Source: AM-2324 sp042091035 (GTDB taxonomy: Bacteria; Bacteroidota; Bacteroidia; Chitinophagales; Saprospiraceae). From it: a DNA stretch of 8,960 bases. Shown in pieces: positions 1 through 7,192 of this stretch (its first letter is position 1; each line of letters starts with the position of its first letter). The position numbers were made by a program, and so were the translations under genes. The stretch is taken from the NCBI GenBank assembly GCA_042091035.1, contig JBELIG010000124.1:1-8960 (forward strand), in the 5' to 3' direction. Under the pieces are notes generated by a model, which did no database searches, was not told the origin of the DNA, and saw nothing but the letters and a program-made list of their open reading frames with translations.

Positions 1-56
1 TTTGGTTCTATTTTGGGATTTACAAGAAAATTATTCAAAAGAATTTTACGTGTAGC

Positions 57-1952
57 ATGAGTAATGTAAATTATACAGAGGACAATATTAGGTCATTAGA
101 CTGGAAAGAACACATCAGAATCAGACCCGGTATGTATATCGGTAAACTTGGTGATGGTTCATCCCCTGATGATGGAATCTATATCTTATTAAAAGAAATA
201 CTGGATAACTCTATTGACGAATACGTTATGGGGTTTGGTAAGAAAATTGAAATACGGATTGAGGATGGAGAAATTCACGTGCGAGATTATGGCCGTGGCA
301 TTCCCCTTGGGAAGGTAGTAGATTGTGTTTCGAAAATAAATACAGGCGGTAAATACGACTCCAAGGCCTTTAAGAAGTCTGTTGGTTTGAACGGTGTAGG
401 TACCAAAGCAGTAAACGCACTTTCCGATTACTTCATGGTGCAGGCATTTAGGGATGGAAAAACGAAGCGAGCAGAATTCAACCAAGGTAATCTTGAAAAC
501 GACCATAAAATATCTTCTGCTTCTGACGGCAATGGAACATTAACCGTATTCAAACCGGATAATTCGATATTTAAAAATTATAAGTTCAGACATGATTACG
601 TCGAAAACATGCTCTGGAATTATGCCTACCTGAATGCAGGACTCAAATTAGTCTTCAACAACAAGACCCTAGTATCAAAAAATGGTCTACTTGATCTCTT
701 GAATAATAAGACAAATGAAGAGACCAATCGCTATCCAATCATACACCTAAAAGGAGATGATATAGAAATTGCCCTGACACATGGCAATCAATACGGTGAG
801 CAATACTACTCCTTCGTAAATGGACAAAACACAACGCAAGGAGGTACCCACCTAAATGCTTTCAAAGAAGCCATCGTAAAAACTGTTCGGGACTTCTATG
901 GCAAAAACTACGACCCTAAAGATATTCGTGCATCTATAATTTCTGCTATAAGTATTCGCGTTGAAGAACCTGTTTTTGAGTCCCAGACCAAAACCAAACT
1001 TGGTTCAAATGACATAGGTCCAGAAGGACCAAGTGTAAGAGCTTTTATCACCGATTTTCTCGGAAGAGAACTAGATAATTTTCTCCACAAGAATACAGAA
1101 ATTGCCAAGGAGATTCAAAAGAGAATCATGCAGTCTGAGCGGGAGCGTAAAGAGATTGCTGGGGTTAAAAAGCTTGCGAACCAAAGAGCTAAAAAAGCAA
1201 ATCTGCATAACAAAAAGCTTAGAGATTGCAGAGTCCATTACAGTGACTCTTCAAGAAAATCCTCTGATCAAGATAAAAAATCAACCACTATATTTATCAC
1301 GGAGGGTGACTCTGCAAGTGGATCGATTACCAAAGCTAGAGCGGTAATGACCCAGGCTGTATTTAGCCTTAGAGGAAAGCCCTTAAATTGTTTTGGTCTA
1401 AGCAAAAAGATAGTTTATCAAAATGAAGAATTCAACCTGCTTCAGCACGCACTAAATATAGAAGATGGATTGGATGACCTTCGTTACAACCAAGTGGTAA
1501 TAGCGACAGATGCAGATGTCGACGGTATGCACATACGTCTGCTATTGCTTACCTTCTTTTTACAGTTCTTCCCAGACCTAGTACGGAATGGACATTTATT
1601 TATTCTCGAAACACCATTATTCAGGGTTCGAAATAAACAAAAGACTTTTTATTGTTATTCTCAGCAGGAAAAGCAAAAAGCTATTAATGAGTTAAGAGGA
1701 AAACCGGAGATAACTCGATTCAAAGGATTGGGTGAGATATCACCTTCTGAGTTCAAAGATTTCATCAATGAAAATATCAAACTTGAACCCGTGATTATGA
1801 ACAAGGAAACAGATATCCAAAAACTCCTTGATTACTATATGGGCAAAAATACTCCGACTAGACAGACTTTCATTATTGATAACCTAAAGGTTGAAAAAGA
1901 CATTGAACTCTCCACAGAAGAAGAAAAGGCTGAAAATTTAATTGAAGCTTAA
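57..1952 (+). CDS. parE: DNA topoisomerase IV subunit B (ParE), ATPase/TOPRIM subunit
   Basis: Type IIA topoisomerase B subunit, 631 aa. It hydrolyses ATP to drive strand passage and, with ParC, decatenates daughter chromosomes in the cytoplasm. The GHKL ATPase domain shows the catalytic Glu and Mg-binding Asn (E47, N51 in KEILDNSIDE), the DYGRGIP motif (D77-P83) and the glycine-rich GLNGVGTKAVNAL ATP lid (110-122). The transducer domain carries the QTK loop (Q310, K312). The TOPRIM domain has EGDSASG (E416 onward) and the metal-binding DADVDG (D485, D487, D489), followed by RFKGLGE near residue 570. The ATG at 57 gives the N-terminus expected for the family (NYTEDNIRSLDWKEHIR) and no other ATG or GTG lies in frame upstream in the window. 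I call it ParE rather than GyrB because that N-terminus and the LGDGSSPDDGIY segment match the Bacteroidota ParE group as I recall it. GyrB is the main alternative. parC is not next to it: lon follows. Confidence 0.93.
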   Translation: MSNVNYTEDNIRSLDWKEHIRIRPGMYIGKLGDGSSPDDGIYILLKEILDNSIDEYVMGFGKKIEIRIEDGEIHVRDYGRGIPLGKVVDCVSKINTGGKYDSKAFKKSVGLNGVGTKAVNALSDYFMVQAFRDGKTKRAEFNQGNLENDHKISSASDGNGTLTVFKPDNSIFKNYKFRHDYVENMLWNYAYLNAGLKLVFNNKTLVSKNGLLDLLNNKTNEETNRYPIIHLKGDDIEIALTHGNQYGEQYYSFVNGQNTTQGGTHLNAFKEAIVKTVRDFYGKNYDPKDIRASIISAISIRVEEPVFESQTKTKLGSNDIGPEGPSVRAFITDFLGRELDNFLHKNTEIAKEIQKRIMQSERERKEIAGVKKLANQRAKKANLHNKKLRDCRVHYSDSSRKSSDQDKKSTTIFITEGDSASGSITKARAVMTQAVFSLRGKPLNCFGLSKKIVYQNEEFNLLQHALNIEDGLDDLRYNQVVIATDADVDGMHIRLLLLTFFLQFFPDLVRNGHLFILETPLFRVRNKQKTFYCYSQQEKQKAINELRGKPEITRFKGLGEISPSEFKDFINENIKLEPVIMNKETDIQKLLDYYMGKNTPTRQTFIIDNLKVEKDIELSTEEEKAENLIEA

Positions 1953-1975
1953 AACAGGCTATTGGTCAAAGTTTC

Positions 1976-2018
1976 CAAGACAATTTGAACTTACAAATTG
2001 CTTTGAATCTGACTTTTT
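1976..2018 (+). terminator. Weak hairpin downstream of parE, possible terminator
   Basis: A perfect 7-bp inverted repeat, CAATTTG (1981-1987) and CAAATTG (1994-2000), has a 6-base loop. It can be extended by four more pairs (1976-1979 with 2002-2005, one of them G-U) across one A/C mismatch. A run of five T lies at 2014-2018, nine bases beyond the stem. The stem is AT-rich and the T-run is displaced, so termination here would be weak. It could equally be chance in AT-rich DNA. Confidence 0.3.
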
Positions 2019-2090
2019 GTCGCATTTTTAGAACTTATAACTCTAAATGGGGGCAGTCTGTCAGTTTTTGATTTTTAATTCCTATTATTT

Positions 2091-2130
2091 TGTCTTTAAG
2101 ACGTTTGGCATTTTTCTTGATATAAGATAG
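2091..2130 (+). promoter_or_regulatory. Putative promoter/operator block upstream of lon
   Basis: Two features sit about 60-95 bases before the lon start. First is a palindrome GTCTT-T-AAGAC at 2092-2102. Immediately after it, TTTGGCAT (2104-2111) is followed by TTGATA (2117-2122). Read as a sigma-54 promoter, the GG at 2107-2108 lies 12 bases from the GA at 2119-2120, which is the right spacing, but the second element has GA instead of the near-invariant GC. Read as a Bacteroidota housekeeping promoter (-33 TTTG, -7 TAnnTTTG), TTTG at 2104-2107 is 20 bases from a poor TAGATGCT at 2128. Neither match is strong. The rest of the 1953-2186 gap is AT-rich and shows no gene or tRNA. Confidence 0.25.
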
Positions 2131-2186
2131 ATGCTAGTAGAAAAACAAATACTGGTACATAATCACACTTAAGCTTCACAATAATT

Positions 2187-4598
2187 ATGAGTAGTTTCGA
2201 AGAATTGTTTTCCATGCAAAATTTTGAGGAAGAAGGAGAATTCATGCCCCTGATCTCAGTTGAAGAAGAAGAAGAGGACAATATCACGGAAGAATACCCT
2301 GTAGGAAATATGCCTATCCTGGCACTAAAAAATACTGTACTTTTCCCTGGTAACATGATACCCATCATGGTAGGCCGCGACAAATCGATCAAAGCCATAA
2401 ACCATGCTTACAAGAACAACAGAATCATTGGCGTAGTCTCTCAAAAAGACACAGATGTAGAGGATCCATCATTTGATGATATTTATCACCGAGGTACCAT
2501 AGCGCGTATCATAAAGCTGATAAAGATGCCAGATGGATCTACCACCGCTATACTTCAAGGACGTAAAAGGTTTGAGTTATTCGAACTCTCCCAAGATGAT
2601 CCATTCATGGTTGGTCGAGTAGAGGTACTCAAATACGAAAGTCCAAATGACTCACTTGAGTTTGAAGCCCTAATCTCCAGCATCATGGATAAAGGGAAGC
2701 AAATTATTGAGCTTTCACCCAACATCCCTTCTGAGGCAATTGTGATGCTTAAAAATATTAGTTCAAAGAGTTTTCTCTTGAATTTTATAGCTTCCAACCT
2801 AGCCGTTAATGTTAAGAAAAAGCAAGAACTTCTTGAAATTTCAGAGCTCAAGCTTAAAGCTGAACTCATTATAACAATGATGGACTCTGAGCTTAAGCTA
2901 CTTGAGCTGAAGAATAAAATTGAGAGTAAAGTTCGTACTGATATTGAAAAGCAACAGCGAGATTATTTCCTAAATCAGCAGCTAAAAACTATTCAAGAAG
3001 AGTTAGGACATAACCCACAGGAGCAAGAACTTGCAAAACTTAAGAAAAGAGCTCTGACTAAAAAATGGTCAAAAGAAGTCACTAAAGCATTCAATAATCA
3101 GATCAATAAGTTATCTAGAATAAATCCACAAATAGCTGAATATTCAATTCAACTAAATTATTTGGAGATAATGCTTGATCTTCCATGGGGAGATACAACC
3201 GAAGACAACTTCGACCTAAATAGAGTGAAAAAAGTACTCGACAAGGAACACCATGGACTTGAAAAAGTAAAAAATAGAATACTCGAACATATTGCTGTGC
3301 TCAAGTTGAAAGGAGATATGAAAGCTCCTATACTTTGCCTTGTTGGACCTCCAGGAGTTGGTAAGACATCCCTAGGTAAGTCTATAGCAAATTCAATAGG
3401 AAGAAAATTCATTCGAATGTCCCTTGGAGGTTTACATGATGAATCAGAAGTAAGAGGACACCGTAAAACTTACATAGGAGCTATGCCGGGTCGAATTATT
3501 CAATCCATTAAAAAAGCTGGATCAGATAATCCCGTTTTCATATTGGATGAAATCGATAAAGTTGGCGCCAATCATCGAGGTGACCCATCCTCCGCACTTT
3601 TGGAGGTATTGGACCCCGAGCAAAATTCTACCTTCTACGATAATTACTTAGAGTTAGAATATGACCTATCAAAGGTGATGTTCATAGCAACTGCAAACTC
3701 ATTAGCATCTATCCAACCTGCTCTTAGAGACAGAATGGAAATCATACATGTAGATGGTTACTCTACGGAGGAAAAAATTGACATTGCAAAAAAACATTTG
3801 CTACCTAAACAGATCAAAGATCACGGTATTAAGAAGTCCAATCTTAGACTGAACAATGGACCTCTTACCTTCTTAATCGAAAATTACACCAGAGAATCTG
3901 GAGTCCGTAATTTGAATAGAAGATTAGGAAGTGTGTCCCGACATGTTGCAAAGAACATTGCCATGGAGGAAGAATACAATGTAAGTATCTCTAATGCAGA
4001 TATTGAAAACATTCTTGGACCTAGAATTTTCAATAAAGATGCATATAAGGCTCAAAAAACGAGTGGTGTAGCAGTTGGACTTGCTTGGACACAAACAGGT
4101 GGTGATATATTATTTATAGAATCGCTACTTACTCCAGGAAAAGGAGCATTAAAGCTAACAGGTAATCTGGGTAATGTGATGAAGGAATCAGCAAGTACTG
4201 CGCTGACCTACCTCAAAGCAAATCACAAGAAGTTCGATATCAAAAAAGAAGTTTTTGAGAAAAACGATATCCATATACACGTTCCTGAAGGTGCTATTCC
4301 AAAAGATGGACCTTCTGCTGGTGTTACTATGATAACGGCTTTATGCTCTGCACTATCAGACAGACAAGTAAAGCCATTCCTTGCAATGACCGGAGAGATT
4401 ACACTTAGAGGTAAAGTGCTTCCTGTAGGAGGTATCAAAGAAAAAATCCTTGCAGCCAAACGATCTGGAATAAAGGAAATATTGCTTTGTGAAGAAAATA
4501 AAAAACATGTTGATGAGATCCCACAAGATTATCTCAAGAACGTAGATTTCATCTATGTCAAAGAGATGAAGGATGTTATCAAACATGCAATTACATAA
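2187..4598 (+). CDS. lon: ATP-dependent endopeptidase Lon (AAA+ serine protease)
   Basis: Cytosolic AAA+ protease, 803 aa, that unfolds and degrades misfolded and short-lived regulatory proteins. Domains in order: an acidic tail (1-37), the LON substrate-binding domain (about 42-210, beginning NMPILALKNTVLFPG), a Lys/Glu-rich helical coiled-coil linker (about 210-290, including QQRDYFLNQQLKTIQEELG), the AAA+ module with Walker A GPPGVGKTS (387-395) and Walker B VFILDEID (450-457), and the Lon-type peptidase. The peptidase has catalytic S710 in DGPSAG and K753 in GGIKEK, a spacing of 43 residues that equals S679/K722 of E. coli Lon. Length is slightly above the 784 aa of E. coli, mainly because of the tail. 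The ATG at 2187 follows an in-frame stop at 2160. No Shine-Dalgarno sequence is evident. The gene is likely transcribed from its own promoter in the 234-base gap and ends at a strong terminator, so it is probably a single-gene unit. Confidence 0.97.
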   Translation: MSSFEELFSMQNFEEEGEFMPLISVEEEEEDNITEEYPVGNMPILALKNTVLFPGNMIPIMVGRDKSIKAINHAYKNNRIIGVVSQKDTDVEDPSFDDIYHRGTIARIIKLIKMPDGSTTAILQGRKRFELFELSQDDPFMVGRVEVLKYESPNDSLEFEALISSIMDKGKQIIELSPNIPSEAIVMLKNISSKSFLLNFIASNLAVNVKKKQELLEISELKLKAELIITMMDSELKLLELKNKIESKVRTDIEKQQRDYFLNQQLKTIQEELGHNPQEQELAKLKKRALTKKWSKEVTKAFNNQINKLSRINPQIAEYSIQLNYLEIMLDLPWGDTTEDNFDLNRVKKVLDKEHHGLEKVKNRILEHIAVLKLKGDMKAPILCLVGPPGVGKTSLGKSIANSIGRKFIRMSLGGLHDESEVRGHRKTYIGAMPGRIIQSIKKAGSDNPVFILDEIDKVGANHRGDPSSALLEVLDPEQNSTFYDNYLELEYDLSKVMFIATANSLASIQPALRDRMEIIHVDGYSTEEKIDIAKKHLLPKQIKDHGIKKSNLRLNNGPLTFLIENYTRESGVRNLNRRLGSVSRHVAKNIAMEEEYNVSISNADIENILGPRIFNKDAYKAQKTSGVAVGLAWTQTGGDILFIESLLTPGKGALKLTGNLGNVMKESASTALTYLKANHKKFDIKKEVFEKNDIHIHVPEGAIPKDGPSAGVTMITALCSALSDRQVKPFLAMTGEITLRGKVLPVGGIKEKILAAKRSGIKEILLCEENKKHVDEIPQDYLKNVDFIYVKEMKDVIKHAIT
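2262..2276 (+). repeat. Short GAA trinucleotide run in the 5' end of lon
   Basis: Four GAA codons and one GAG in tandem encode five consecutive glutamates (E26-E30) in the acidic tail of Lon. The run is in frame, so slippage by whole units would change only tail length. It is short, and whether its length varies between strains cannot be seen here. Confidence 0.5.
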
Positions 4599-4608
4599 AA
4601 ACACAATC

Positions 4609-4637
4609 AAGCCACTGCCTTAAGCAGTGGCTTTTTT
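4609..4637 (+). terminator. Intrinsic terminator of lon
   Basis: A perfect stem GCCACTGC (4611-4618) / GCAGTGGC (4624-4631) has a 5-base loop and is followed directly by six T (4632-4637). Two flanking A-T pairs (4609-4610 with 4632-4633) can lengthen it. It begins 12 bases after the lon stop codon. This is a classic rho-independent terminator and separates lon from the next gene. Confidence 0.92.
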
Positions 4638-4731
4638 AATGTATCTAAATAAAATATTATACCCTCAGTACAACTTATTATTCCTTTTCAAAGTCTATTA
4701 TCTGTATATTCGTAATTCACAAGCATTTAAT

Positions 4732-5373
4732 ATGAAATTATTCTTCAGCACCATATTGGTATTTTTCTATTTGGGTATTCTGAATGCGCAAGAGATTTAT
4801 TCCAATGAACAACTCGTTCAATTTTCGGGTATGGTACTTGATGGCACGACAGAGCAACTGCTGCCACTACCATATACAAATATTTATATCAAAGAATCCA
4901 ATAGAGGTACTTACTCAGACTTCAAGGGCTTCTTTTCTATGGTAGCTAAGAAAGGTGATATTGTTGAATTTTCTGCAGTTGGTTACAAGACAGTTCAATT
5001 TGTAATCCCTGACTCACTGGAAGATAATAGATTCTCCATGGTCCAATTAATGACAATGGATACAATCAACCTTCCTGAGGCTGTCGTCTTTCCTTGGCCA
5101 AGTCGAGATCATACTAGACTTGACTTCCTAGCAATGGATATCACACCGGAGTTACAAGCTAAAGCCATGGAAAATCTGATGTCTGAAAAAATCCTAAGTA
5201 TGACCAATCAACTTCCAATGGATGCCAATGAAAATGCAGACTATTATCTAAGGAAGCAAGCCACAGATTTCTATTATATCGGCCAGACTCCTCCTATGCA
5301 AATATTTAGCCCACTCGCATGGAAAAACTTCTTCGATGCTTGGAAACGGGGAGATTTCAAGAAACAACAATAA
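4732..5373 (+). CDS. Secreted protein with carboxypeptidase-regulatory-like (Ig-fold) domain, function unknown
   Basis: A 213-aa protein beginning MKLFFSTILVFFYLGILNAQ, a signal peptide with a hydrophobic core and a likely signal-peptidase I cut near A19/Q20. There is no lipobox cysteine, so export to the periplasm or beyond is inferred. Residues about 30-115 look like a carboxypeptidase-D regulatory-like beta-sandwich: an FSGMVLDG opening strand, the central PYTNIYIKESNRGTYSDFKGFFSM, then GDIVEFSAVGYKT. In Bacteroidota this module is often the N-terminal part of TonB-dependent receptors, but no plug or barrel follows. The remaining 100 residues end in an aromatic and basic segment (about 175-213, with YYLRKQATDFYYIGQ and FFDAWKRGDFKKQQ) that I cannot assign to a function. 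A GTG further upstream (4627) is in frame but lies inside the lon terminator, so the ATG at 4732 is preferred. Terminators on both sides suggest a single-gene transcript. Confidence 0.85.
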   Translation: MKLFFSTILVFFYLGILNAQEIYSNEQLVQFSGMVLDGTTEQLLPLPYTNIYIKESNRGTYSDFKGFFSMVAKKGDIVEFSAVGYKTVQFVIPDSLEDNRFSMVQLMTMDTINLPEAVVFPWPSRDHTRLDFLAMDITPELQAKAMENLMSEKILSMTNQLPMDANENADYYLRKQATDFYYIGQTPPMQIFSPLAWKNFFDAWKRGDFKKQQ

Positions 5374-5374
5374 C

Positions 5375-5407
5375 AAAAAGGCCACTTTCAAAAAAAGTGG
5401 CCTTTTT
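5375..5407. terminator. Strong intrinsic terminator after the secreted-protein gene
   Basis: A perfect stem GGCCACTTT (5380-5388) / AAAGTGGCC (5394-5402) with a 5-base loop CAAAA is flanked by five A (5375-5379) and five T (5403-5407). With the flanks paired it is a 14-bp hairpin. The A-run/T-run symmetry means it could work on either strand, but both neighbouring genes are on the plus strand. It starts one base after the upstream stop codon. Confidence 0.93.
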
Positions 5408-5503
5408 ATATTTACCTAAACAATATCGCTTCTTGTCTAGAAGGGTATAGTATATCATTAAAAAAAAAGCTATTTTTAATCATTAGTAAAGCAAGTACTT
5501 AGC
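5408..5503 (+). promoter_or_regulatory. AT-rich leader of tsaE-ald, promoter not resolved
   Basis: This is the only place for a promoter of the tsaE-ald unit, since a strong terminator lies immediately upstream. It contains a 5-bp inverted repeat CTTCT (5429-5433) / AGAAG (5439-5443) and a run of nine A (5460-5468). A TTG at 5433-5435 could be a -33 element, but no good TAnnTTTG follows at the expected distance. The promoter is therefore inferred from position, not from a clear motif. Confidence 0.3.
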
Positions 5504-5944
5504 GTGAAGATATTTGATAAAACCCTACAGAATCTTAAAGAATACCCAATCTTAGCAAAAGAAATCATATCCTTCGCAGGAGATTGCAGGCGCTTTGTTT
5601 TTTTAGGCAACCTAGGGGCAGGAAAGACTACCCTTATTCAAAATATCTGCAGCTATTTCGGTGTAGAAGATGCAGTAAATAGTCCTACATTCTCATTGAT
5701 AAATAAGTATCAAGGATTCAAAAATGAAGCTCAGATTTCCATAAGCCATTTAGATCTCTATCGACTAAAATCTATAGAAGAAGCTTTGGATATTGGTATT
5801 GAAGAACTTTTAGCTTCAGATGATTATTTATTCATAGAATGGCCTGAACTAATAGAACAACTGCTACCCGAACCACTTTGTGTAGTTAGAATTGAACGGC
5901 AGGAAAATGAAAACAGAAAAGTCATATGCAGACTTTTTGAGTAG
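5504..5944 (+). CDS. tsaE: tRNA threonylcarbamoyladenosine biosynthesis ATPase TsaE
   Basis: P-loop ATPase of the TsaB-TsaD-TsaE complex, which attaches threonylcarbamoyl to A37 of ANN-decoding tRNAs (t6A). It acts in the cytoplasm. The 146 aa are normal for the family. Visible motifs: Walker A GNLGAGKTT (35-43; the family usually has GDLGAGKTT, so D to N at position 36), the switch-like NSPTF (59-63), HLDLYRL (82-88), GIEELL (98-103) and the Walker B-like LFIEWPE (109-115). The start is GTG at 5504. An in-frame stop lies at 5477 and no ATG or other likely start occurs between it and the conserved region, so GTG is well supported. No clear Shine-Dalgarno sequence. The stop codon is 18 bases before ald, with no terminator between them, so the two are probably co-transcribed. 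Confidence 0.94.
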   Translation: MKIFDKTLQNLKEYPILAKEIISFAGDCRRFVFLGNLGAGKTTLIQNICSYFGVEDAVNSPTFSLINKYQGFKNEAQISISHLDLYRLKSIEEALDIGIEELLASDDYLFIEWPELIEQLLPEPLCVVRIERQENENRKVICRLFE

Positions 5945-5962
5945 TAAAAAACATCCATTGAA

Positions 5963-7192
5963 ATGAGTGAAAAGAAAAGACCTACCCAAATACCAGAAAG
6001 TCTTTCAGGGACGCAGTATACGCCTCAGACAGAAACTGTATTAATAGGTAACAAGAATAAAAGAATCACTCTTGGGGTTCCCAATGATTTTTCCAGCGAA
6101 GAAAAAAGAACGGCGCTAACCACTGAAGCCATAAAATCACTTACCCAGAATGGTTATAATATCAATATCGAAGCAGGTTCAGGCGAAGGCGCATTTATTA
6201 GTGACCTAGCCTTTACTGAAAGTGGGGCAGAAATTGTTCATAGCAAACAGGAAATATTCAAGGCTGATATTATCCTTAAAATAGCTCCATTAAGGAAAGA
6301 TGAACTTCAATATCTTAGACCTAACCAGGTCGTTATATCTCCCTTACACCTTCCAAATCTTACTGCTGAGTTTTTAGATATACTCAAACAAAAGCGTGTG
6401 ATTGCTCTAGCAATGGAGTACATCAAAGACAAAAGTGGCTTTTTCCCTATCGTAAGAATGATGAGTGAGATGGCAGGAATTGGAGCAATACACATCGCTT
6501 CAGAATTACTCTCTACCACAAATAATGGTACCGGTATTTTATTGGGGGGTATCACAGGAGTAGAACCTGCAAAAGTAGTCATCATAGGAGCCGGTGTAGT
6601 TGCAGAATATGCATCAAGAGCAGCAATGGGACTTGGTGCAGAAGTACGAATTTTTGAAAATAAAATCTATAAACTAAAAAGAATTCAAACTCAACTTGGA
6701 AACCGAGTATTTACTTCAACTATAAATTCAGGGTCCTTTCAAAAAGAAATTCTCGAAGCAGATGTAGTCATCGGTGCTATGCATTCAAAGACAGGAAGAA
6801 GCTTGGTTGTTGTTTCAGATGATATGGTTCAGAATATGAAACAAGGATCGGTTATCGTCGATGTAAGTATAGATCAGGGAGGATGCTTTGCTACTTCTGA
6901 ATTGAGGTCACTAAACAATCCGAGTTTTACTAAACATGGAATCATTCACTATTGTGTACCGAATATAAGTTCGATTGTTTCAAAAACAGCAACAGTGGCT
7001 ATGAGTAATATTATAACGCCCCTCTTGATAGAGGCCATAGAAAGTGGAGGAATGGAACATCTCCTTGCCCGGAATACAACAATCAGAAATGGAGTCTATA
7101 TGTATAAAGGCTGCCTTACAAATGAATATCTCGGAAAACGCTTTAGGATAAAGTCTACCGATATCAACTTGTTTATTAGCTCAAGTTTTTAA
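5963..7192 (+). CDS. ald: Alanine dehydrogenase, Bacteroidota-type
   Basis: NAD-dependent oxidative deamination of L-alanine to pyruvate and ammonia, or the reverse; 409 aa, cytoplasmic. Residues matching known active-site positions of the AlaDH/PNT family are R49 (EKRTALTT), K106 (ADIILK), H129 (SPLHLP) and D304 (DVSIDQGG). N334 (CVPNIS) lies 30 residues after D304, as N300 does after D270 in the M. tuberculosis enzyme. The Rossmann fold shows GAGVVA (209-214) with an acidic residue, E232, at the end of the second strand, consistent with NAD rather than NADP. The protein is longer than the roughly 370 aa of classic enzymes because of about 33 extra N-terminal residues before RITLGVPNDF, and it has a distinctive C-terminal tail. 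A transhydrogenase alpha subunit is less likely given its size and the lack of membrane segments. It is the second gene after tsaE and converges on the glycyl-tRNA synthetase gene. Confidence 0.93.
   Translation: MSEKKRPTQIPESLSGTQYTPQTETVLIGNKNKRITLGVPNDFSSEEKRTALTTEAIKSLTQNGYNINIEAGSGEGAFISDLAFTESGAEIVHSKQEIFKADIILKIAPLRKDELQYLRPNQVVISPLHLPNLTAEFLDILKQKRVIALAMEYIKDKSGFFPIVRMMSEMAGIGAIHIASELLSTTNNGTGILLGGITGVEPAKVVIIGAGVVAEYASRAAMGLGAEVRIFENKIYKLKRIQTQLGNRVFTSTINSGSFQKEILEADVVIGAMHSKTGRSLVVVSDDMVQNMKQGSVIVDVSIDQGGCFATSELRSLNNPSFTKHGIIHYCVPNISSIVSKTATVAMSNIITPLLIEAIESGGMEHLLARNTTIRNGVYMYKGCLTNEYLGKRFRIKSTDINLFISSSF

Noticed and set aside
189..506. Minus-strand open frame of about 105 codons inside parE
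   Set aside because: Antisense to a strongly conserved ATPase domain; the predicted protein shows no family features and no start context.
1102..1347. Plus-strand open frame in another phase inside parE
   Set aside because: Composition is a frame-shifted shadow of the ParE TOPRIM region, and parE itself is intact here.
57..1952. Alternative call as DNA gyrase subunit B
   Set aside because: The general motifs are shared with GyrB, but the N-terminal NYTEDNIRSLDWKEHIR and LGDGSSPDDGIY segments fit the ParE group of this phylum better; a phylogeny would settle it.
1953..2186. Possible tRNA or small RNA gene in the parE-lon gap
   Set aside because: No GTTCRANNC-like T-loop, no cloverleaf, and only weak AT-rich hairpins.
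2096..2398. Minus-strand open frame across the lon upstream region and 5' end
   Set aside because: Its serine-rich run is just the reverse of the GAA codons of lon; no recognisable protein.
4627..4731. N-terminal extension of the secreted-protein gene from a GTG at 4627
   Set aside because: The GTG lies inside the right arm of the lon terminator, the added residues would bury the clear signal peptide, and the ATG at 4732 gives a normal exported N-terminus.
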